Assembly (NCBI GenBank): GCA_031761405.1
Contig: JASEVX010000012.1
Location: 26,459,217 to 26,523,216, forward strand
Direction of reading: 5' to 3'
Origin: Serripes groenlandicus
Taxonomy: Eukaryota; Mollusca; Bivalvia; Cardiida; Cardiidae
DNA length: 64,000 nucleotides
Shown here in pieces: positions 23,628-34,862 of the stretch. Each line of letters begins with the position of its first letter. Position 1 is the first letter of the stretch. The position numbers were made by a program, and so were the translations under genes. The notes beneath the pieces were generated by a model. The model was not told where the DNA came from and did not search any database. It saw only the letters and a program-made list of their open reading frames with translations.

Positions 23628-23925
23628 CCCATCCGAGCCCCAGTAGCGACGCGGGCTGTCAATCCAAGAGCTGTGAGTCCGAACACAAGCTCGGCAAACA
23701 CTCTGCGCGATGTTTGACAAAATGAGACAAGAGTCATTCGTCTTCAAACAATGGGTTAACAATCTTTGTGGAAAAAGCAGTCAGTTTCTTGGAAAGACTG
23801 TAGTGTGGAGTTCTGGTGTGAAATAGCCAAAAAACAAATGTGATTGTGATCTAGACGCCGTGATACGACTGTAAAAGTGTTAAAAACGGTCTTTAACCAC
23901 AATCCATCAATCCTATAACCCTATA
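23628..23925 (+). repeat. tRNA-derived SINE type S1, degraded
   Basis: GAGCCCCAGTAGCGACGCGG and CTGTCAATCCAAGAGCTGTG match the tRNA head of S1 with losses in the A box. The body (GTTTGACAAAATG, TCTTGGAAAGACTG) and 3' tail (CGTGATACGACTG ... CAATCCATCAAT) follow. Confidence 0.65.
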
Positions 23926-25320
23926 TGACACTGGCCTATCATGTTAAATAGTATACTACCAGGCACGAAGATCTGATCTTATATACGGTCCTGATACCTC
24001 AAATTAATTGTGGTTTCGAGCACCTATATCAATCAATCATTAAAATAAAACGCGTGATGTAAAAATAGTAACAATCCTACCCACATACCCGACGCGCGTT
24101 ATTAAGTTCAACATCGGAGCCGCGCCTGGCGACTTTGGGGATCTTATTGACTCTCCGTAAAGGGGTCATATAGAGGTCAATTGGCGTTAAACGAAAGGGA
24201 CCACAGTTTGAGTTTCGTTGTCAAAAGATGCATATAGGACTCAGGTAAGTGCGGATAGGCAATGATAGTTCTCTCTGGTGATACAGTGCAGATGCACGGA
24301 CTCGAATGAGTCGTCTATGTTCGCAGATCTAAGCGTTTTAGACCCAAATTCGGTAGACGAGGCTTATTTTAGTGTAGAACAAAATGCATGTATTTTAATC
24401 ATAATTTAGCTAGTGCCGCCGGCATTTGAAAGTAAAACAGATATGCCCTTACGATTGGGAGAGACATGTTCTCGTGCTTCTTTGATTTAGTTACATTATC
24501 GGACATTAACGGTGAAATTTCGTCGCTATAGAATGACCCTTCAGGCATTCTTTATTTTTCTAATGTCTTAAATAAGTTCGCTCAAATCATAACAACACTA
24601 CTATGTTGTGCATACATGGAGATACATGTATTGGCAGTCGACATACAAACATATATATATATTTATTTATACAAACATGCATATTATTATAAAAGAAGCA
24701 TAATAGCAATATGCACGAACGTCAATATACATATATGTATGTATGTTATACCGAGACGGAGACGCCATGCAATCGGGAAAAGGTTAAATTTTATAAAAGT
24801 GTTACATTTGTACCCATATACCCTGTATATACCCTATCTAGTTTAAACGATATGTAAAAGGCATGCATTTTAAGAAGAATGGTACAAGAAAATCAACACC
24901 TCTGGCATTTTGACATCCGTGGATGGCTTGGCTTCGAGTTTGTATGGTTCAATCGGAGTTTGAAACTAGTGTTTAAGCGTCATTCAATAGGGTAAGTAGT
25001 ATCAAATTGATAACACCAAGTAGCATGGGAATTCATGGACGACTTCCCTGCAACGGGTCTTTCTTGCAGACCTCGGTGAATATATATTGTATTAATAGTT
25101 TATGAAAATTGTATTATAAAGATAGGATACGACCACAGGAAGGACATTTTATGTTTAAAAACGTATGTTGTAATGCACGTTCTCACGTAGGCGTGCATTT
25201 CCGAAAGCACGCATTTTTTTGTCAGTGAAAAGACTGATTAATAAAGTACCTTCCGTATGAGTATTTTTGAGAAAAATTAATAGGCATTTATCACCAAGGT
25301 GTGAAATACATGTGCAAATT
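23926..25320. other. Intergenic, nothing recognised
   Basis: AT-rich, with a short AT microsatellite at about 24648-24665. No gene, RNA or repeat family is supported. Confidence 0.35.
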
Positions 25321-25324
25321 AATC

Positions 25325-25395
25325 ATTTCTCACTTGCAGACGCAATTTGACGCAGTTACAGCAGACGCATTTTGAATACATTGTATAATATAAAA
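25325..25395. repeat. Partial M1 MITE end
   Basis: TTTCTCACTTGCAGACGC, GCAGTTACAGCAGACGC and TTTTGAATACATTGT match one M1 terminus only. Confidence 0.45.
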
Positions 25396-25543
25396 ATAAA
25401 AAAGAATTTGTCCATAATCGGCCGTTTCTACTTTTTTAATAGTGCTTTAATTACATTTTAAAAATAAATCTTCCATTGATAGAAATTAACTATGTTCTCC
25501 TAGATAATATTGACAGTAGTCTACTACAGATTTAAAGTGGTAG

Positions 25544-25781
25544 ACCCTTTTCCATATACAGAAAATCTGCAGCAGACGGCTTTGGAACAATATTGACAAA
25601 TACGTCGCGTCACACGAAATGAAAGAATAACAATTTAACAAAGTTTAAAACATTGTGGCAAAAAGGAGAAATTGCTCGTTTTATGCAATTTCTTCTTTCG
25701 TCCAGGGTCTTTCAAATAGTACTATTTGAAAGACCCTGTTTCGTCACAATGTTTTTCATCTGCGTCTGCATCTGGGAAAGG
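25544..25781. repeat. M1 MITE containing a 36-bp perfect palindrome
   Basis: CCCTTTTCCATATACAG to CATCTGGGAAAGGG. Between 25703 and 25738 lies a perfect palindrome (CAGGGTCTTTCAAATAGT and its complement) that other M1 copies lack. Confidence 0.7.
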
Positions 25782-26124
25782 GAAAGCAATTTAAGGTAAC
25801 TAAGTCTGAACTCAAATGATCATATCGGGTAAACTGTGACAGAGTGTGAACATATAGTATGCACGGAATGAGGTGAACCATTACAAACGTTATAAATAGT
25901 CGCTCATGAATGCCCGTATGCAACGTTTTTATTCCGGTGTTGCTATCACACCCTACACTAAAAAGATCATAAACGGTTGTTGAATGATAGTGCAAGTTTA
26001 TTTAAGTATATTTAAAGGTTCGTTATGCATATCTCATATTATCTGCATGTATAAATATCTGTGGTTACATGTATATGTGCGACTTTCGGAAAATCCATTG
26101 TCTTTTGTCATAATTCTTTCTAAT

Positions 26125-26290
26125 GCAATACTATATATTGTATTTTATTGTGTTATTATATTGTACTGTTTTAGTATATGGTTTTATATTGTATTGTATT
26201 AGTATATGGTATTATATTGTATTGCATTAGAATATGGTTCTATATTGTATTGTATTGTATTATATTGCATTGTATATTATTGTATACAAC
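26125..26290. repeat. Low-complexity TATTGTATTAG-type tandem repeat
   Basis: Degenerate repeats of TATTGTATTGTATTAGTATATGG. The open frames that span it are not genes. Confidence 0.6.
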
Positions 26291-26584
26291 GTATGAAAGC
26301 AATTTAACGCTTAAACTTCTCATCCGAGTTCTTGAAGTCTGTGTCACCAGCATAGAGCCAGGTCAGACCAGCCAGCTCACCCTTGGCGCTTGAACATGTA
26401 TATACACGTTAGACTGTCCAAATCAACATTATGATCTTGATAATACTAGATTTGGCTATGGTCGCTTCCAACTTAAAAGCTGGACAAGTCCATTTGAAAA
26501 GTTCACCAAGGAAAAGGTTAAGAATGGCTGAAGTACAGTGAATCATTGATTGATAGATTATTTGGTGTTTGACGCCGCTTTCGA

Positions 26585-26800
26585 CAATTTTTCAATTATA
26601 TCAGGGCGTTTTCTGGGTCAGTTACCAGTACTACTGGTCCATTTATCCTGACACCAGCCAGTTAATCGTAACGCTCGAACCCATGGTATCCCGCAACTAA
26701 GGCGAACGTTCTAGCACTACATGAACGAGGCGAACGTTCTAGCACTACACGAACGAAGCAAACGTTCTAGCACTACACGAACGAGGCGGTTGAAGTACAA
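26585..26800 (-). repeat. SINE S2 fragment plus a 30-bp triplication
   Basis: Antisense S2 3' body (TATCAGGGCGTTTTCTGGGT, CAGTTACCAGTACTACTGG) from 26595, followed at 26705-26790 by about three tandem copies of CGAACGTTCTAGCACTAC with GAACGAGGCG. Confidence 0.6.
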
Positions 26801-27129
26801 TGAAGAACGTTCGGGTGTATTGTTTTTATAACCTCAGTATTGGTAAGTACAAAATGTTGTACTGAGCATTTTCAATGTAATCCTACGAAAGTTTCATCTA
26901 TAATTTTACTCTCTTTTTTTAAATAGAAATTTAGTTTTAAAAGATATATATCCATCTATGTCATAGATAATGCTTTAATTTAGAGAAATATATATACATG
27001 TATTTCAAATATAAGGAGGTGTGTCCATCCAATTTAAAGAGACATGGCCTTTACCAACTAAAAGTAAAACGATTTAACATAATTGTAGGACCAGGGATAT
27101 GACCTTGATTGATTACGTATAGATATCAA

Positions 27130-27340
27130 CCCTTTCCCACATACAACAAATCTACAACAGACGACATTGAACATATCAAAATAAAGAAATGTAAAATCTC
27201 TAGAAATGAAAGTATGATTAATGTATAGATTGGAAAACATTATGGCAAAAGGAGAAATTACTGGTTTAAAGCAATTTCTTCTTTTGTTGTAATGTTTTCA
27301 AAAGTCGTCTGCTGAAAATGCATCAAAATGCGCCTGGTTA
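27130..27340. repeat. M1 MITE
   Basis: CCCTTTCCCACATACAACAA at the left; hairpin GGAGAAATTACTGG / CAATTTCTTC; diverged right end. Confidence 0.65.
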
Positions 27341-27664
27341 CGGCTGCTCTTAAGAGATTATTGGTGCTCCAGGAAAAACTAACCATAACGTAGTATAACA
27401 CGTTTGGTAGAAGACCTGCCTATGCGTCCTTGCTAAGGCTCCAAATGGATACCTTTTAACAGCAGTTTCCTTTAACCCTTCTTTGACTTATTGGCGAACA
27501 ATGAAGAGGTAGATCAGACTGCATATCAAAAAACATTTGATTTTCGCAGCACGCTGTACATTTATTCAGTTATTAGTTTCTTTGCATGTTAAGTCGCATT
27601 ACACACATGAACCGAGTTCAAGTAAGACGTGGAAGCAGTGATCCACTTAGATGACATATAGGTA
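27341..27664. other. Intergenic, nothing recognised
   Basis: No supported feature. Confidence 0.35.
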
Positions 27665-27807
27665 AAATACGAAATCTCTCAAATAATGAAAGTACACTTA
27701 CTGAATATTATTCAAACTATTATGAGAAATTTCTCTTTTGTTACAATGTTTCAAAAAGTCGTCTGCCGTAGTGGCATCAGAAAACCGTCTGCAAGTGGGA
27801 AAGGTAT
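27665..27807. repeat. Truncated M1 MITE
   Basis: Only the right half is present: AATTTCTCTTTTGTTACAAT, AAAAGTCGTCTGCCG, CTGCAAGTGGGAAAGG. Confidence 0.6.
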
Positions 27808-27821
27808 AGATATCATAAAAT

Positions 27822-28153
27822 GTGCCATCCCGCGAGAAAACCAACATTATGAACTCTGCGTAAAGTATCCAGCAAAATACATACGAGCCGCCCCGCGAGA
27901 AAACCGACGCTGTGGCCTTTGCGTAATGTATCGATCCAGATCAGCCTGCGCAAGGTATCGACCCGGATCAGACTAAACATACCGCGCAGGCTAATCCGGA
28001 CATACACTTTTTTATTTCGCTTCCGATGGATTTTTTGTTTTAGGAATCATTACTCTATACCTCTATCCCCCTGATACGGAATGTGTCGGCCCGGATTAGC
28101 CTGATCTGGGTCGATACATTAAGCAGGGTGTTGGTTTTGTCGTGGAACGGCTC
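27822..28153. repeat. M3 MITE with partial duplicate of its left end
   Basis: An M3 left end (CCATCCCGCGAGAAAACCAA) at 27826 is followed by a second left end (GAGCCGCCCCGCGAGAAAAC) at 27888. The right end (TTTGTCGTGGAACGGCTC) closes the element at 28153. This looks like a nested or unequally recombined pair. Confidence 0.65.
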
Positions 28154-28750
28154 ATATGTGATAACTCAACCTCATTCACGGACGAAATTACCAGCTTTAG
28201 GAATTTAATAGTTAAGATATTTTGTGTCACGGAAAAGGGAAAGCCCTCAGACGACATGACACCGATTGTGCATGATTTGCACCAAAGTGCGAGTGAAAGC
28301 CCATCTTTTATGACATTATGCATGATAATAACGCGATAAGATATAAAGGTTCAATGCACCAAAACCCGACCAGGGAGTGAAATCGCAAAATATTGAAAGA
28401 TTTGCATTTTTATTATGTAAAAAAACACGTTATCGCAAAACCGCATTATGTAGTAGTGTAAACTCGTTTTTTATGGTCACAAATCGTTTAGGGTAGTTAA
28501 AATGATTTACTGTACTTAAGGTTTTAATTTAATTCTACTACCATCTCAATAACGTTGAGGCTTGCTTCAGAAAAACAAGCATTTGTTAATTCATGACAAT
28601 CATAGTAAAAGATCTGCCAGCATTTCTATGTAATCTGATCAAACTAGAGAATAATTGTTAAAAGTTAAGTGACTAAATGGCAAACACGGTAGATCCAGAT
28701 CGTACTGTGTGAATGCGCAGTTAGATCTGGATCTGCACTGTTCGTAAATG
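28154..28750. other. Intergenic, nothing recognised
   Basis: No gene or repeat is supported. Confidence 0.35.
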
Positions 28751-28935
28751 ACCCTTTCCCACTTCCAGGCGCGATTTGATAAATCAGCAGCAACAGATGA
28801 CCTCTGATGAAAGTGTGTCATAAGAAAACAAATCATCATCTTGTGAACTTTCTCATTTTGTTTCTATTCAATCAGTAACATTTAATGAGAGTTTCTATAT
28901 TCTCGAAGTGCTGTTTTCAAAATCGTCCGATATGT
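28751..28935. repeat. Diverged M1 MITE
   Basis: CCCTTTCCCACTTCCAGGCG at the left; GCAGCAACAGATGACC; degraded right end near GTCCGATATGTGGGATGA. Confidence 0.5.
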
Positions 28936-29454
28936 GGGATGATCGGGTACTACTCGGAAATAGGCAACAACAAAGTTGACACTTTTTCTACTACTATTCG
29001 CCGAACCTTTTCCGAGTGACTACAGAGCATGTGGTTATCTTCACGGTTAGCGATTAACAGCCCATATTTTAATTGCATTCTTCGACGTCTGAGATTTCGA
29101 CTCGGGTTTCGAATAAAACTCTTCTACCGACGGTGCAAACTATTTGCGTGCTTGGGAAGGCTATATGTATCTTTTCGAGCGTTGCATCCACAAAAGTATT
29201 CAACAAATAATAAGCTATTATCAACGAAGATGTTGTTTTTTTTTAAAAAAGAAGCTATCAACCTAGTTGGCGGAATAACTAAACACCGCCATTTTAAATG
29301 GTCAATAAAGGCACATTCACATAGAAACGAAAGATTGTTGCATCGACACAAGTATACAGCAAAATCAGCTATGATCGACGACGATGCTTTGTAGAAGTTC
29401 TATAAACATATTTGACGGAATAACTATATACCGTCAATATATATATATATATAT
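28936..29454. other. Intergenic; unassigned open frame
   Basis: A plus-strand frame of 121 codons (29029-29394) and an overlapping antisense frame exist. Neither shows a motif or family. GAATAACTA-AACACCGCC and GAATAACTA-TATACCGTC are a short local repeat. Confidence 0.35.
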
Positions 29455-29716
29455 GAGCCGATCTACGAGAAAACCAACAATGTGGACTCTGCGTAAATCA
29501 TCGACCCGGATCAGCCTAAGCATGCCACGCAGGTTAACCCCAGACAGACACTTTTCGCCTCCTGTGGATTGTCTGTTTCAGGAATCATTACTCTATACCT
29601 CTATCCCCCTGAGACGGAATGTGTCGGCCCGGATTAGCCTGCGCGGAATGCGTAGGCTGATCTTGGTCGATACATTACGCAGAGTTTATAATGTTGGTTT
29701 TCTCTTGGAACGGCTC
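29455..29716. repeat. M3 MITE inserted in an AT microsatellite
   Basis: GAGCCGATCTACGAGAAAAC to TTTTCTCTTGGAACGGCTC, flanked by ATATATAT on the left and TATATATA on the right. Confidence 0.75.
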
Positions 29717-29784
29717 TTATATATAAATGGTATATAATCCGGTTAGATTAGATGGTTTTATTGATAGGGGGTTAAGCAACGTTT

Positions 29785-29998
29785 TCAACAATAATTCGGT
29801 CATATCACGGCGGGCTGTTCTCCTTTCCATGTGTCTCTCCTTTCCATGTGTTTTTCGTTTGCATTCTGACACCAGTTCTCCAAACTGCGGTCTTTCCAAA
29901 TAAACTCGCTGCCTTTCCACATAGACTGTAATCCCATTGGTGGAAAGACGGAGTGGGGACTAGATGGTACGGCCGACCTCGGTCACTGAGTGTGTAGG
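29785..29998 (-). repeat. SINE type S1, antisense, partial
   Basis: Complement of the S1 3' section (CAATAATTCGGTCATATCAC) followed by TTCCACATAGACTGTAATCC and CATTGGTGGAAAGACGG. The tRNA head (GGCCGACCTCGGTC) is poorly conserved. Confidence 0.55.
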
Positions 29999-30107
29999 TG
30001 AAATTAATCACGTATTGGAGGTAGTGGAATTCGCTATATCACAGTGTTTTGAAATGTGATACTCAGCCATTGCACCCAGAGTATACTCTATTAACTTAAT
30101 ACATTTA

Positions 30108-30332
30108 CCCTTCCACAAATACAACAAATCTGCAGCAGACGACTTTGTAAACATAGTGACAAAAACCTGAATAATCTACATAAACAATGGCTTAATTGTT
30201 AAATAAAGTTGTAAACATTGTGGCCAAAGGAGAAATTGCTCATCATGAGCAATTTCACCTTTGGCCACAATGTTTTCAAACGTCGTCTGCTGCTATATAT
30301 TGCTTCGAAATGCGTCTGCAGATGAGAAAGGG
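30108..30332. repeat. M1 MITE
   Basis: CCCTTCCACAAATACAAC to GATGAGAAAGGG, then TTAA. The centre is an almost perfect hairpin (GGCCAAAGGAGAAATTGCTC and inverse). Confidence 0.75.
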
Positions 30333-30687
30333 TTAATCCTTTCATTGCTGAAACCGATTAGTGAAGACTTCGACACCGGTATAGAGCCAGGCCAGTGGGC
30401 GCATTCTGGCCTGGCTCTAGTCTATTTGGTGGCTAATCATTTCAAAATATTTATCTTAATATTTATAGAATCGGCTATGGAAACTTTCAAAATGCAAACG
30501 ATGAACACGTTTATTTGAACATTTCAGATTGAAAGGGATGATAAAATCCGTTAATCATTCATTCATACGGGTAATTAATATCCTACCGTAAATGATTTAG
30601 AAAAGATTAAAACGCTATGCCTCACATTTTTGTGGGATGTTATTTTGTTATTTGTTTTGACAAAGACTTGTAATAAAGCCCCGTTGA
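30333..30687. other. Intergenic, nothing recognised
   Basis: Includes a short inverted repeat GAGCCAGGCCAG / CTGGCCTGGCTC at 30382-30418; no gene. Confidence 0.4.
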
Positions 30688-30886
30688 ACTCTTTCACTGT
30701 CGAATATCACAAAGTCGACTCTTCCATGTTGAAAATAAGACAGGAAATAAGATAACACGTTATAATGTCTAAGTGGCAAACATTGTAGATTTCAGAAAAG
30801 ACAGCTCGTTATGAGCTGTCTCACCTGAATCTGAATTGTTTGAAAAACGCCTTTAATTGCCTTGGGCTGCCAAAGGGTTACAGGAG
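30688..30886. repeat. MITE family M2
   Basis: ACTCTTTCACTGTCGAA at the left, GACTCTTCCATGTTGAAAAT, hairpin GACAGCTCGTTATGAGCTGTC, and right part GCCTTTAATTGCCTTGGG. Confidence 0.65.
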
Positions 30887-30989
30887 ATTTGGCAGTAAGA
30901 CGGACACTTTTTCTAATTGCATTTTGTTCTGTAGATTGCGTTTTTATTTTTTTGGGGGGATGGGTTTTAGGCCGTTTTCAACATTATTT

Positions 30990-31221
30990 GAGCCGTCCCG
31001 CGAGAAAACCAACAGTGTCGACTCTGCGTAAAGTATCGACCCTGAGCAGCCTAAGCATACCGCGCAGACATTTTTCGCCTTCTGTGGATTCATCACTCTA
31101 TACCTCTATATCCCTGAGACGGAATGTGTCGGCTCGGATCAGTCTGCGCTGACTGCGCTGGCTGATATGGGTCGATACATTACGCAGATGCCATACTGTT
31201 GGTTTTCTCGCGAGACGGCTC
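30990..31221. repeat. M3 MITE
   Basis: GAGCCGTCCCGCGAGAAAAC to GTTTTCTCGCGAGACGGCTC; near-perfect termini. Confidence 0.75.
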
Positions 31222-31524
31222 TTTTCAGTTATGTCGAAAATTCACTTATTCGTGACACACCAGTACTAGGCTACGAAATATGCCTTGCCTATTTTCACTC
31301 CAAAATCACAGTAGCTTTCTACGTTTTTAACATGCACTATATTTAAATATCGCAATTTGTTGTAAGCACATACCAGAGTGTTCGGTAGTTAGGACACTCT
31401 GAAAACACCTCAGTATTTAAAACCTGGGTCGTTTGTCTACACAAACCACAGCGTTGACCTTTCAACCAAACAATTAATTACAAGGCTCTAAGTGACTCAT
31501 TGTTTTATTTGGTGTTTTACGCCA
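31222..31524. other. Intergenic with SINE scraps
   Basis: ATTCACTTATTCGTGACACA and CCAGTACTAGGCTACGAAA near 31240-31280 are a short S3-like fragment; otherwise nothing. Confidence 0.4.
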
Positions 31525-31712
31525 TTTTTTCAACAATAATTCAGTTATATCAAGGTGACAGTTCACTTATTTATGATCCCTGGTTAAACAAACCAGTACT
31601 AGGCTAGGAATCGTGCCTTGTCCAAGGGCACTCCAGTATGACATCCACGCCGCGACTTGGGATCGATCCCCGGTTATAAATCATCGAGGCTAACCACTCG
31701 GCCACGGCGGAT
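31525..31712 (-). repeat. tRNA-derived SINE type S3, antisense
   Basis: The minus strand begins CCGCCGTGGCCGAGTGGTTA (A box of a Ser/Leu-like tRNA), with GGGGATCGATCCC as B box about 32 bp on. The body AGTCGCGGCGTGG, GGACAAGGCACG, CCTAGTACTGGTTT and the 3' end CACCTTGATATAACTGAA follow. Confidence 0.75.
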
Positions 31713-32630
31713 TCCCAGTGTCTGATAGAAATCGTGACACATTGGTTGCTTCAGGCTGGCAGCCAGCAGTGGTTCGTGGCTCGTTTGATATAGAGCATCA
31801 CGGTCACGAGGGCGCATGGCTGATTTCGAAGTGTTCATTTGTTAACTCTATATTAGCGGGCGTTAGTGATATTGCTAAATGCGTGCATCTTCGGCAATGC
31901 TAGCAATTATATAGATGTACATGTATCAATTAAACAATTGAGGCACCATGTCTTAACCTGGCTAACTATCAAATCAATTCAAAAACGTCTAAATTTCAAT
32001 CGTAGATATAAAGACATGAACAGCATACTGTCCATTTTATTATTGTTTTCATTCAGCACCATACCAAGACCGTAGGTTATAATACAATTCTATAATATCT
32101 GCATTATTTTCAGTATGGAACTCAGGCATATTGCACTAAAGGTGTTTAAGTGATAGTTTTGAGAGGTACTCATGCTCCTCTTTCCATGGTGTTGTGTTCA
32201 AGTTGACATGTCAAGCCGTAATGATGTTTTGATAATGCATGATAATTATATCTAAACCTTGGCAATCTATATTAGTTTGATGGTAGTGTGACATTTAAAG
32301 GGCGACAACTTCAAAACGTCAGTAACAGTCCAATACGGGTTACGTTTCTTTCGGATATACAAATACGGTTATGCAAAGCTCTTAATATTTGTGTCTCCTG
32401 CTTCCAATTGATTGTTTGGTGTTTTAAGCCGCTTTCAACACTCTTTAGTGTCACGAGACATGATGGAGTGAGGTAGAGAAAGAGAGAGAAATTGTAATTT
32501 TGATAAATACCGGATAGTATGGTTAGTGTGTAGACACAGATCAGACTGTATCAATATGCACACTGATATCAGTCACATTGGTCTCTGTGTCATGGGGTGC
32601 AGGATAAATAGAGCAATAGGTTTATAAAGT
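31713..32630. other. Intergenic, nothing recognised
   Basis: No coding or repeat signal strong enough to call. Confidence 0.35.
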
Positions 32631-32634
32631 GTGT

Positions 32635-32800
32635 TATGATGTGTTTACAAGTACTACTGGAACAATTATCCCGACACCCAGCTACTCAGTCATAATGCCA
32701 ACCCCGCAGCCTGGAGCGCAGTCATTACAACCATTGTTGAAGTATTTAGAACGACCCTTCCGGGGATCAAACACGCGACGTCACACACACGAAGCAGTGC
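32635..32800 (-). repeat. SINE type S2, antisense, diverged
   Basis: CAAGTACTACTGGAACAATT, ATCCCGACACCCAGC, CCCCGCAGCCTGGAGCGCAG and a tRNA-like GGGGATCAAACACGCGACG are the antisense S2 order. Confidence 0.6.
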
Positions 32801-33117
32801 TTGTAATTTTTATATGAGCGGTGCTCTGCAAAAAAAAAAAAAATATTGCATTTTCGACCAGTGTCGATAAAGACCATTTCTGCGCATCTGCAGTTTCACC
32901 AGATTCTAAAATGTTCGCTAATAAGAGAAGAAACATATGCAATTGTATCCATGTTGTTCCGCTTGTATGGTTGTAGAACATGCAGATGTCAATCCACGCG
33001 CGTTAACATTGAAGAAAGGTAGGCTTCGCATAGCATGACACACATAAACAAGAGCGCCGGGGATTGAACGCTCATCCGGTTATTTCCGAGTCGAAAAGTG
33101 TGCATAGCTGAATAATT
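32801..33117. other. Left flank of the Ngaro element
   Basis: Unique-looking sequence with an A-run; no feature. Confidence 0.35.
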
Positions 33118-33289
33118 GCTGGTAATTGACGGTACAACGTATAGCCGAGTACCTTTGTCCTCACGGAGAGAAGCTACAAAACCGGTTTTTGTATACGCAC
33201 GAGATGTAAGTGCGATAGCTATTTATAGCTTGGGCGTTTCGAGAACTCACTTCTAGCGAGACAATCGACAGAGGCAGTCGCATCTTTTA
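33118..33289 (+). repeat. Ngaro split direct repeat A1
   Basis: Starts GCTGGTAATTGACGGTACAA and ends GAGGCAGTCGCATCTTTTA. It contains an internal GCTATTTATAGC palindrome that may lie near the promoter. Duplicated as A2. Confidence 0.85.
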
Positions 33290-33789
33290 TTCCAAATCAT
33301 GGAAGACGATCCGAAAGCAAGCGGCAGTATCCAGCAACTGATAGACGAACGACTTATCGTTTCACTCCAGACGCATAAATCGGAGATTATAGCCAGCATG
33401 GAAAGCGTTTTTGAAAAGATAAGTGGGACTTCGAATTGTCATCAATTATCACAGATTAGCAACATAATAAGTGGGCATTCGTTTAAACGTAAATCTAATG
33501 AAGAGCAGTTTAAATTCAACTCGAAAATCAATGTTGCTCTAGAAGATGTTGACCATTTGCTGCAAGTTGACAATTTGAATGTCGACAAAGGATAGCAGAA
33601 GGTACATTTTATTAAAAGATATTCATTATTTTAGTTTAAATTTTTAAACTTAATGGTTTAACGGTAGTGTACCTACCGCGTAGTTTATATGAAAGTAATA
33701 AGAGTATTTATTCAGCTGTCCAGGTAAAATAACCTTATTTAACGCTAATTAGTTCTTTTTAAAGTTAATGGCTAAATGGCAGTATACCT

Positions 33790-34045
33790 ACGGCGTAGCA
33801 AAGGTGACCGGCGCACAAGACCCTAAAACATATTATTTTCATTTTATTTTATCATATTATCATCAATAAATTGGTTTTATAAAAAAAAAAAAAAAATATA
33901 ATAATAACATTATATATACAGGTGTTATTAAATATATATATATTTTTTTTTTTTTAAAACTATTTTGTTGATGATTTTATGATAAAATAATATGTTTAAA
34001 GGGTCTTGTGCGCCGGGCACCTGTGCGGCGTAGGCGTTATGAAAG
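33790..34045. repeat. Foldback/inverted repeat inserted in gag
   Basis: GTGACCGGCGCACAAGACCC (33804) and its near-complement GGGTCTTGTGCGCCGGGCAC (34001) form arms of about 60 bp, extended outward by CTACGGCG / CGCCG(C)AC-like pairs. The loop is A/T-only. It looks like a small MITE. Confidence 0.6.
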
Positions 34046-34123
34046 GGCCGAGGTTATTGATTGTTGTCGATACTAGTGACACGATTTAAATTCAGTATTT
34101 GTGAAAGAATTTGTTTTATATTT

Positions 34124-34415
34124 AAGCCGCCGAGCCCCGGTAGCTCAGTCGGTAACGACGCGGGCTGTCAATCCAGGGGTTGCGAGTTCGAATTCCGGCT
34201 CGGCCCAACTTTCTTTCCGACGTTTGACAAAAGTCAATGCGACATGCGTCATTCGTCTTCCACCAATGGGCTAAGTCTATGTGGAAAAGCAGCCAGTTGC
34301 TTGGGAAGATTGTTGTGTGGAGTACTGGTGTGAGAAAACCAGGAAATACGTGTTTAGGTGAACTGGCCGCCGTGATATGACTGAGAAATTGTTAAAAATG
34401 CCGTTAATCAATCAA
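34124..34415 (+). repeat. tRNA-derived SINE type S1, full length
   Basis: Head GCCCCGGTAGCTCAGTCGGT (A box) and GGTTGCGAGTTCGAATTCC (B box) resemble a tRNA. The body (GACGTTTGACAAAAGTC, CACCAATGGGCTAAGTC) and the 3' part GCCGCCGTGATATGACTGAG ... AATCAATCAA follow. TTTATATTT occurs at both flanks (34115-34123, 34416-34424) as a target duplication, so this copy is a clean insertion into the Ngaro gag. Confidence 0.85.
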
Positions 34416-34862
34416 TTTATATTTTAGCTAAGAGTTTAGCGGCGCACAGGCAGAAATTAATAAGATTGGCCGATTCCTCGGAATTTGGATGGCGGGTTGT
34501 AACCGAGTATGAGGCCAACACTTGACAGTGACTCCGATGATGAGAAACGCATGTACAAGGCTGAGGCAAGAGCTTTTAAAAAGTTGAAAGCGGAAAAGAC
34601 GAAGAAAGGTCGGACATCGAAGGCTTGGACATATCGGAAAGGGGCTAACAATGTATCAACGACGTCGACGCCGTTTCCTGCACAGCCTACCCGCAGACCT
34701 GGGCTTTGTTTTGATTGTGGTAAACCATGCCATTGGAGGGGCTCGCCTGATTGTCAGGGGAATGCATCGCAAAATAAGATAAGTATCAATACTTCGGCAA
34801 TAATTCAGAATAAAGTCGTTAACAAGTGCTGTACACTGTTTGGAAAAGGCGGAAAAGGGTGA

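Larger units (their letters stand above)
33299..34862 (+). pseudogene. Ngaro gag, broken
   Basis: The first frame (33299-33595) begins just after A1, MEDDPKASGSIQQLIDERLI, and includes a SNEEQFKFNSKINVALEDVD block of the type found in DIRS-order gag proteins. It then stops. The gag text resumes at about 34445 (INKIGRFLGIWMAG frame-shifted region, then DSDSDDEKRMYKAEARAFKK) and ends in a Cys-rich knuckle CFDCGKPCHWRGSPDC near 34705-34750. Between the two parts lie a foldback repeat (33790-34045) and an S1 SINE (34124-34415). Function would have been nucleoprotein formation. Confidence 0.7.

Noticed and set aside
24627..24660. Short match (TATTGGCAGTCGACA) to the inverse of 39045-39060 beside Ngaro B2
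   Set aside because: About 20 bp next to AT microsatellites; insufficient to call a second Ngaro remnant.
29029..29394. 121-codon open frame on plus strand
   Set aside because: Low-complexity basic composition, no motif, no supporting neighbour; an antisense frame is equally open.
31660..31712. Possible tRNA-Ser/Leu on minus strand
   Set aside because: A and B boxes are present, but the region belongs to a 190-bp SINE (S3) repeated at 57775; no mature tRNA fold.
34134..34205. Possible true tRNA gene (GTAGCTCAGTCGGT with GTTCGAATTCC)
   Set aside because: The anticodon arm does not fold as a tRNA, and the unit continues into a conserved SINE body with an AATC tail and target duplications.
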